NCBI GenBank assembly: GCA_963747335.1
Contig: CAVVEV010000008.1
Coordinates: forward strand, 62,001-126,000
Source: Prado023 sp963747335
Lineage (GTDB): Bacteria > Actinomycetota > Actinomycetes > S36-B12 > CAIYMF01
DNA length: 64,000 nucleotides
Reading direction: 5' to 3'
The notes under the pieces are model-generated. The model was not told where the DNA came from and did no database searches. It saw nothing but the letters and a program-made list of their open reading frames with translations. Positions 59,483-64,000 of this stretch are shown here, one piece after another (position 1 is the first letter of the stretch; every line of letters begins with the position of its first letter). The position numbers were made by a program, and so were the translations under genes.

Positions 59483-60651
59483 GGCCGCACCTGCGTAGTC
59501 GGGGCCTTTGCCACAGGGGGTTCCGCTGCCGCGACCTCCTCCGCTGTTGGCGCTGCCACCGCTGCCCGAGCCTTGGCAACCTGCTTGGTCAGCACCGCCA
59601 CCTCAGCTCGCAGCCGGGTGACCTGCGCCGTCGCCCTGTCCAGCGCCTCGTCGGCCTCGGGCCGCTGCGCCCTGAGCGCCGCGAGCTGCTCCTTGGCCGC
59701 GGCCCGCTCGGCCGTGGCCGCGGCGAGGCGCTCCGTGGCCGACTGGGCGGCGACGCCGGCCCGTGCCATCCGGTCATCGGCACGTGTCCGCGCATCGGTG
59801 GCATCCGACAGCGCTGCCGCCGCAGTCGTGAGACCCAGCGCAGCCTCGGTCGCCTGCTGCGTGGCCAGCGCCGATCGAGCCCGGCCCACGCGGTCGGCGA
59901 TCGCCGCCATCTGCCATGCGGTGAAGGCCGGCGCGTAGGCCTTCCCCTTGGCCTTGTCGACCTTGGTCACGGCCCGCTTCACCGCAGTACGCGCGGCCGC
60001 GGCCTGCGCGGTGACGTCCTCGAGCCGCGAGCGGGCGGCTGCGTCGACCTGCGCCGCCGCGTCTGCCTCTGCTGCGGCCGCGTCGTAGGCTGCCACGGCT
60101 CCGGCCTGCGCGGCCTTCGCCGCCTTGACCTCCGAGCTGGTGGTCGCCACGTCCTTGCTCGCCGCCTTCATGGCAGCGGTGCCGGCCGAGCGCCGGTCAC
60201 TCGCGGCAGTGATCGCCTCGGCGAGTTGGCTGCTTCGGGTGGTCAGTGCGCTCAGCTCGGCCTCAGCAGCATCGAGGAGTGCCTGGACTTCGGCCAACTG
60301 GGCTGCCAGCCGCTCGAGTCGTTGGGCGGGCGTGGTCCTGCTCTTCCCGGTGGCGGGTCTCGCGATGGCGGGCCTCGTCGCGGCGGGCTTCGCGATGGCG
60401 GGCCCGATGGTCGCCACCGACGCCGACCTGGCGACTGACCCCGCGGCCCGGCTCGCGACGACCAGGACGCCGGGGTCCGCCGCCAGGCGCGGCGCGCCGG
60501 CGGCCCCCGCGACGGCGGGTCCGGTCATCAGCATGGCCCCGGCCGCAACCAGAGCGACGGGGACCCTCGAGGAGGTCCTCAGCCGGGCACGCGGGCGCAG
60601 CGGGGGGAGGACGCCTCCCACCCCCCGGCGGGCAAATCGCGCCGCGTCCAC
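59479..60651 (-). CDS. exported coiled-coil protein
   Basis: Protein of about 390 residues: hydrophobic export segment (VPVALVAAGAMLMTGPAVAGAA), then long heptad-rich Ala/Glu/Arg helices (from QRLERLAAQLAEVQALLDAAEAELSAL, and again AAATAERAAAKEQLAALRAQ), similar in style to NlpC/P60-type coiled-coil partners but without a C-terminal hydrolase domain. I chose GTG 60651: TACTCT on the minus strand (60664-60659) ends seven bases before it, giving a leaderless message; a longer start at 60693 is possible. Overlaps the nuclease gene. Function unknown; perhaps a cell-wall tether. Confidence 0.7.
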   Translation of the reverse strand: MDAARFARRGVGGVLPPLRPRARLRTSSRVPVALVAAGAMLMTGPAVAGAAGAPRLAADPGVLVVASRAAGSVARSASVATIGPAIAKPAATRPAIARPATGKSRTTPAQRLERLAAQLAEVQALLDAAEAELSALTTRSSQLAEAITAASDRRSAGTAAMKAASKDVATTSSEVKAAKAAQAGAVAAYDAAAAEADAAAQVDAAARSRLEDVTAQAAAARTAVKRAVTKVDKAKGKAYAPAFTAWQMAAIADRVGRARSALATQQATEAALGLTTAAAALSDATDARTRADDRMARAGVAAQSATERLAAATAERAAAKEQLAALRAQRPEADEALDRATAQVTRLRAEVAVLTKQVAKARAAVAAPTAEEVAAAEPPVAKAPTTQVRP

Positions 60652-60719
60652 AGCCGTGAGAGTAGCGCCGGACGGCCCGGGTGGGAACCCCACGCAACCC
60701 TAAGGTCGGGACGCGCCGG

Positions 60720-61484
60720 TCAGGCCAGCTCAGTGATCGCGAAGTGGGTGAGCGCGTCGCGGACGTAGACCGCCCCCTGCATTCCGCCGTAGTTGGCGGC
60801 GAACCGCTCGTCGGCGACGTACATGTCCGCCAGACTCGCCACCTGGTCGGCGTTGGGCGGCTTGTTGCCCCACCCCGCAGCGATCCAGGCGTGGTGGCGC
60901 CGGGCAAGGGCTTGGGCCTCGGGCCCGTCGATCGGCGCCCCCGCTGACCGCAGATCCGCCCACGCAGCGGCGATGGCGGCGTGCTCGTCGGTGAACGCCT
61001 GCTGGCCCTCGGCGCCGAGCCCGCGCCACCACCGGTCGCTGTCCGCGTAGGCATCGGCGCCCCAGCGCTGCTCGACCTCCTCCCTGTACTGCGTGTGGTC
61101 GAACCCGTCGAACATCTCGTCGGCCATGATCCGTACTCCCTTCTGCCTGCTTGTGATCGTGCGCTCGACGCTGGCGATCTGCCGGTCGAGCCGTGCGGAC
61201 TCCGCGCGCAGCCACTCCAGATGGGCTCGGAGCGCGGACGTGTCGTCCGTGGCGTCGAGGACGTCCGCGATGGCCGGGACGCCCAGCCCGAGGTGGCGCA
61301 GCATCAGGATCCGCTGCAACCGCGTCAGGGCGGCAGTGTCGTAGTAGCGGTAGCCGTTGGCCCCGACCCGGGACGGCTCCAGCAGGCCGACCTCGCCGTA
61401 GTGGCGGAGCGTGCGGCTGGTCGTGCCCGCCAGCCGGGCGACCTCGGCGATCCCGTACTCGACCTCGTCGTCCACGTCGGCCAT
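60720..61484 (-). CDS. TipA-like MerR-family regulator (MerR + TipAS domains)
   Basis: Regulator of 254 residues. MerR DNA-binding domain at the N-terminus (YGIAEVARLAGTTSRTLRHYGEVGLLEPSRVGANGYRYY), a coiled-coil dimer helix, then a TipAS domain (about 120-254; ADEMFDGFDHTQYREEVEQRWG and ALARRHHAWI), which in streptomycetes traps thiopeptide antibiotics. ATG 61484 follows GAGGTG; GTG 61556 with GGAGG is an alternative start that adds 24 residues. It is preceded by a MerR-type promoter with a 19-base spacer, so it is probably autoregulated. Confidence 0.9.
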   Translation of the reverse strand: MADVDDEVEYGIAEVARLAGTTSRTLRHYGEVGLLEPSRVGANGYRYYDTAALTRLQRILMLRHLGLGVPAIADVLDATDDTSALRAHLEWLRAESARLDRQIASVERTITSRQKGVRIMADEMFDGFDHTQYREEVEQRWGADAYADSDRWWRGLGAEGQQAFTDEHAAIAAAWADLRSAGAPIDGPEAQALARRHHAWIAAGWGNKPPNADQVASLADMYVADERFAANYGGMQGAVYVRDALTHFAITELA

Positions 61485-61597
61485 ATCGCTCACCTCGCTC
61501 ACCTCGCTCACGTCCGCCTCCCCGCCCGGCTCTGCCCGCCCTGCAACCCTGCTCACCTCCGCCACCTCCTGCCGGGAGTCCACCGCGTTCGGGCACA

Positions 61598-61628
61598 ACG
61601 GTAGAAGTTGACGCAACGTCAATGTCAA
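61598..61628 (-). promoter_or_regulatory. MerR-type promoter of the TipA-like gene
   Basis: On the minus strand TTGACA (61628-61623) and TACCGT (61603-61598) stand 19 bases apart, the over-long spacing that MerR regulators correct by bending DNA. The spacer holds the dyad TTGAC-GTTGC-GTCAA. Orientation is towards the TipA-like gene, indicating autoactivation. Confidence 0.75.
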
Positions 61629-61695
61629 CCCCGAGCGCCGCACGGCGCCAGCGCCCCCCCGGCTCCAGCGCTCGAATCCGCGTCCACTCCTGCGC

Positions 61696-61721
61696 TCTGC
61701 TTCCGGATATTGGGAAGCAGA
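61696..61721 (-). terminator. hairpin downstream of lysE-like gene
   Basis: TCTGCTTCC (61696-61704) and GGAAGCAGA (61713-61721) form a perfect nine-pair stem with an eight-base loop, 45 bases beyond the stop of the leftward LysE-like gene. Probable terminator separating it from the TipA-like gene promoter. Confidence 0.55.
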
Positions 61722-61765
61722 TGGACACGAGCGGAAGCGGATCGTGGCCGTGAGCGGCCGCTGGG

Positions 61766-62470
61766 TCAGGCGCCGAGAGCCAGCTTCACGGCGTAGCCGG
61801 CCACGATGGCATACCCCGTCAGCGAGACCCCGACCCGGACCCGCTCGGACATCCGGGAGCCGGCCGTCGCCCCGCCGATCGCCAGGACCATCTGCCAGGC
61901 CAGCGACCCGAGGAACACCCCCACAGCGAACGCCGTCCCCGCGCCGGGGCCAGCCAATCGCTGCGAGAGCCCCGCGGTGAGGGCGACGAAGTACACGGCG
62001 GTCATCGGGTTGATCGCAGTGAGCCCCACGAACCGCAGGAAGGTCGTCCCGTAGCCCACGGGGAGCTCGATCAGGTCCGTTGGCTGTGTGTCGGGGTCCA
62101 TCGACGAGGGTGCGCCATCCGTGTCTGCACGTGCTGAACCTCCCACCGGCGGATGTACGCGCTCGTGGCCGCGCACGCTGCGGAGCAGGTCGCGGACACC
62201 GACGACCACGACCGTGGTCAGGGCCATGGCACCGACCACGTGAACGACACGCTCGATGCCTGACAGTGCATCGGCGATCCGCTCACCGATCACGACGGCC
62301 AGCAGCGCGTACCCGAAGTCGACCGACGCAACGGCCAGCGCTGCGACCCCGGCCGCCCGGATCCCGCGCTCCACTCCCTCCCGCAGGATCAGCACGCCGA
62401 TCGCCCCGAGGGGCAGCGCGATGCCCAGCCCGGCCGCGAGTCCGGCGAGGAAGGGCGTCCACGGGATCAC
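61766..62470 (-). CDS. LysE-family exporter
   Basis: Membrane protein of 234 residues with about six helices, of the LysE/RhtB amino-acid exporter superfamily. LAAGLGIALPLGAIGVLILREGVERG at the N-terminus and FLRFVGLTAINPMTAVYFVAL in the middle are the conserved repeat regions, with their typical prolines. A hydrophilic loop of about 40 residues (ERVHPPVGGS to QPTDLIE) separates the halves. Substrate, an amino acid or other small solute, is unknown. It is the only gene between the TipA-like regulator and the DUF429 gene on this strand. Confidence 0.88.
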   Translation of the reverse strand: MIPWTPFLAGLAAGLGIALPLGAIGVLILREGVERGIRAAGVAALAVASVDFGYALLAVVIGERIADALSGIERVVHVVGAMALTTVVVVGVRDLLRSVRGHERVHPPVGGSARADTDGAPSSMDPDTQPTDLIELPVGYGTTFLRFVGLTAINPMTAVYFVALTAGLSQRLAGPGAGTAFAVGVFLGSLAWQMVLAIGGATAGSRMSERVRVGVSLTGYAIVAGYAVKLALGA

Positions 62471-62613
62471 CGGCCAAGGGTAGGTCCTGACGGGGTGCTG
62501 CCCGGGCCAGCCCGTGCTGGACGTGCCGGGGGCGCGCCAGCCGTGCCGAGGCGAGCAGGCCGTGCGCCTGACCGCTGACGTTCTTGCCGTCCCCGCTCCT
62601 CCCCTGTCGACCT

Positions 62614-62638
62614 CCGGGCACCAACAGGGGGTGCCCGG
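62614..62638 (-). terminator. hairpin downstream of DUF429 gene
   Basis: CCGGGCACC (62614-62622) and GGTGCCCGG (62630-62638) form a perfect nine-pair stem with a seven-base loop, starting seven bases after the stop of the leftward DUF429 gene. Confidence 0.65.
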
Positions 62639-62644
62639 CGCGTC

Positions 62645-63391
62645 TCACGGGGACCGGTTGAGCACCTCAAGCGGAACCGTAGGCAGGTGGATCCAGCCCT
62701 CCTCGGCGGCCTCGGGCTGGTGTCGATCTGCGGGCTGCGTCATCCCGCACGCCACAGCCCGAGCGACAAGTGCACAGAGGACCGCATCGAGGGCATGATC
62801 GGAGTCTCGGCAGCGCTCCTCATGCTCGGCCAGGTCGAGCCACGGCGCCCCCGCAAGCAGGCTGTCGACAAGCCCTCCACGAACGGATCGGTTGTCCAGC
62901 CCCTTGTAGCCGCGATACGGCAGACCCCACAATCGCAACGCGGCGGCGGGATACACCTCAGCCAGGAGCCCTGAGCCGTCACGGCTGGCGTCCAACCCTC
63001 CAGCCGACACAGTGGCGGCGATGGCCGCCCAGCGCAGGGCGGCGTGGGCGATTCGGTCGGCGGAGACACTCAGCGGCGTCAGTCCGGTGGCCCGATGGAC
63101 ATGCTGATCCGTGACGCGCAGCGTCATCGCCCTGCGCCACTCCCGACCAGAGGAAGGCGGTGCGCCGAGCTGTCCACGCTGGTGCTCACGCACGAGTCGG
63201 ACGAACGCCGTCGGCCAGCCGAAGGGGCAGTCGACCCCGATCTTGTGCGCCACACGGGCGACGGACAGGATGTGCGCGTCATCAGCGCCCACGGTCATGG
63301 ACGTGACCACTGCGCGCGAATCATCCCAGGCCAGCACCGCGACGGCCGTGCCCTTCGCCTCAGCGGCGAGATCCACGCCTGCGGTGATCAC
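62645..63391 (-). CDS. DUF429 family protein
   Basis: Protein of 248 residues of the DUF429 family, whose RNase H-like fold starts with ITAGVDLAAEAKGTAVAVLAW; IGVDCPFGWP and an RVTDQHVHRATG segment follow, and DSDHALDAVLCALVARA near the C-terminus supplies conserved acids. GTG 63391 is taken because AATACT on the minus strand (63403-63398) ends six bases before it, giving a leaderless message, and because the frame upstream runs through a repeat. The family is thought nuclease-like, but no function is established. Confidence 0.83.
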   Translation of the reverse strand: MITAGVDLAAEAKGTAVAVLAWDDSRAVVTSMTVGADDAHILSVARVAHKIGVDCPFGWPTAFVRLVREHQRGQLGAPPSSGREWRRAMTLRVTDQHVHRATGLTPLSVSADRIAHAALRWAAIAATVSAGGLDASRDGSGLLAEVYPAAALRLWGLPYRGYKGLDNRSVRGGLVDSLLAGAPWLDLAEHEERCRDSDHALDAVLCALVARAVACGMTQPADRHQPEAAEEGWIHLPTVPLEVLNRSP

Positions 63392-63434
63392 CGTTGAAGT
63401 ATTGCCGGGGGGCCCGACAGACGCCGCCGCGATG

Positions 63435-63479
63435 GAGCATCCACAGCCTGGTTCGCTGTCTCCGGCGTTGTCAGCCTGC
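63435..63479 (+). repeat. leader repeat copy 2, 13E12 remnant
   Basis: ATCCACAGCCTGGTTCGCTG, followed by TCTCCGGCGTTGTCAGCC, matches 2161-2198 with few changes and the same orientation. Here no LexA-type box and no 13E12 coding sequence follows, so it appears to be a remnant of a lost copy or an ectopic leader. It lies upstream of the DUF429 gene. Confidence 0.7.
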
Positions 63480-63514
63480 CGCGGTTCGCCCCTCGCCACT
63501 CAGGGCGGCATCGT

Positions 63515-63919
63515 TCACGGCTCGAGGGAGCTGAGGTCGCCCGGCACATCCACGGCGTGCTCCTGCAGCACCGACAGTGGCACGATCTGCAGGACCGCTT
63601 CGTTGGTCGAGGCCAGCACGACCGGGGCCGCGACGCCCTCACGGTGGGCCCGAGCCCAGTTGACCGCCGTCACGCACCACCGGTCGCCCGGAACGAGGCC
63701 GGGGAAGCGGTACTCCGGGCGCGGGGTGGACAGGTCGTTGCCGATCCGACGCTGCTGGTCGAGGAACTCCGCCGTCACGACCGCGCAGATGGTGTGGCTC
63801 CCGAGGTCCTCGGGTCCGGTGCAACAACTGCCGTCGCGGAAGAAGCCAGTCATGGGGTCGGTTCCGCAGGGTTCCAGTCCGCCACCGAGGACGTTGCGCT
63901 CAGCCACACCGGACAGCAT
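63515..63919 (-). CDS. DUF2237 family protein
   Basis: Protein of about 134 residues, close to the DUF2237 consensus: NVLGGGLEPCGTDPMTGFFRDGSCCTGPEDLGSHTIC, then VVTAEFLDQQRRIGNDLSTPRPEYRFPGLVPGDRWC and APVVLASTNEAVLQIVPLSVL. Several conserved cysteines suggest a metal or redox site, but no function is known. ATG 63919 is the simplest start; the frame stays open with a hydrophobic stretch to the window end (GTG 63994), so a longer protein cannot be excluded. Confidence 0.82.
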   Translation of the reverse strand: MLSGVAERNVLGGGLEPCGTDPMTGFFRDGSCCTGPEDLGSHTICAVVTAEFLDQQRRIGNDLSTPRPEYRFPGLVPGDRWCVTAVNWARAHREGVAAPVVLASTNEAVLQIVPLSVLQEHAVDVPGDLSSLEP

Positions 63920-64000
63920 TGCGCGCGGGCGGCCCCGATGCACGACGTGACCCCAGACGAACAGGACCGGGAGGGACAGGACCGGGACGGCCACGAACTT

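Noticed and set aside
1..64000. tRNA, rRNA or other structural RNA genes
   Set aside because: I looked for T-loop-like GTTCRA segments with matching arms and for rRNA landmarks and saw none; a covariance-model scan would settle it.

Overview
The window is high-GC DNA (GTG starts are common, genes are packed with 1-4 base overlaps, TANNNT -10 boxes often sit 6-9 bases before a start codon). Its content points to an actinobacterium (Actinomycetota): menaquinone genes beside System II cytochrome c maturation, a DevR/DevS (DosR/DosS-type) pair, a 13E12/DUF222-HNH gene, an LAxTG sortase substrate and TipA-like MerR regulation. I cannot place it to genus. I found no rRNA, tRNA, CRISPR array or transposase.

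Layout. 0-2 kb: end of a two-gene ABC exporter and a RibD-like reductase. 2-3.8 kb: repeat-rich leader with a LexA-type box and a 13E12 HNH gene. 3.8-6.1 kb: menE-menA. 6.2-9.5 kb: acyl-CoA dehydrogenase, then an OhrR/glutathione peroxidase pair. 9.6-15 kb: DUF4229 protein and the ccsB-resB-ccdA-tlpA-phosphatase operon. 15-21.6 kb: haem genes hemL, hemB, cobA/hemD, hemC, hemA, all leftward. 21.9-22.6 kb: devR-like regulator. 22.7-25.7 kb: sugar-type ABC importer. 25.9-29 kb: LolA/RseB-like lipoprotein-type gene and a second ABC exporter. 29.1-32.7 kb: DUF2202 protein, an OmpR-type two-component system and a divergent Spy/CpxP-like secreted protein. 32.7-35.1 kb: TRIC channel, LURP-one-like protein, cyclase-fold protein. 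35.2-43.5 kb: group 3b [NiFe] hydrogenase operon running into a maturation protease and a P-type cation ATPase. 43.6-48.7 kb: cydD-cydC-devS. 48.8-53.3 kb: TetR regulator, sortase-anchored surface protein, cydA-cydB. 53.5-64 kb: aldo/keto reductase, PP2C phosphatase, ABC exporter, TrmL, secreted nuclease with a coiled-coil partner, TipA-like regulator, LysE exporter, DUF429 and DUF2237 proteins.

The connecting theme is life at low oxygen. Menaquinone (MenE, MenA), haem (HemL/B/D/C/A) and cytochrome maturation supply respiration; cytochrome bd (CydAB, with CydDC for assembly) is a high-affinity oxidase using that quinol; the hydrogenase is the type induced by DosR in mycobacteria; and DevR and DevS are both present, DevS being joined to cydDC. 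A strong DosR-like palindrome lies in front of cydA. I infer, but cannot prove, that DevRS controls at least the oxidase here.

Many conserved genes (hemA, hemC, cydB, the cation ATPase, the hydrogenase protease, the 13E12 gene) are broken by one-base frame changes, mostly an extra base, several in short G or C runs. As hemA and hemC are normally essential and all motifs survive, sequencing or assembly error is the likeliest cause; I annotate these genes across the break and say so.
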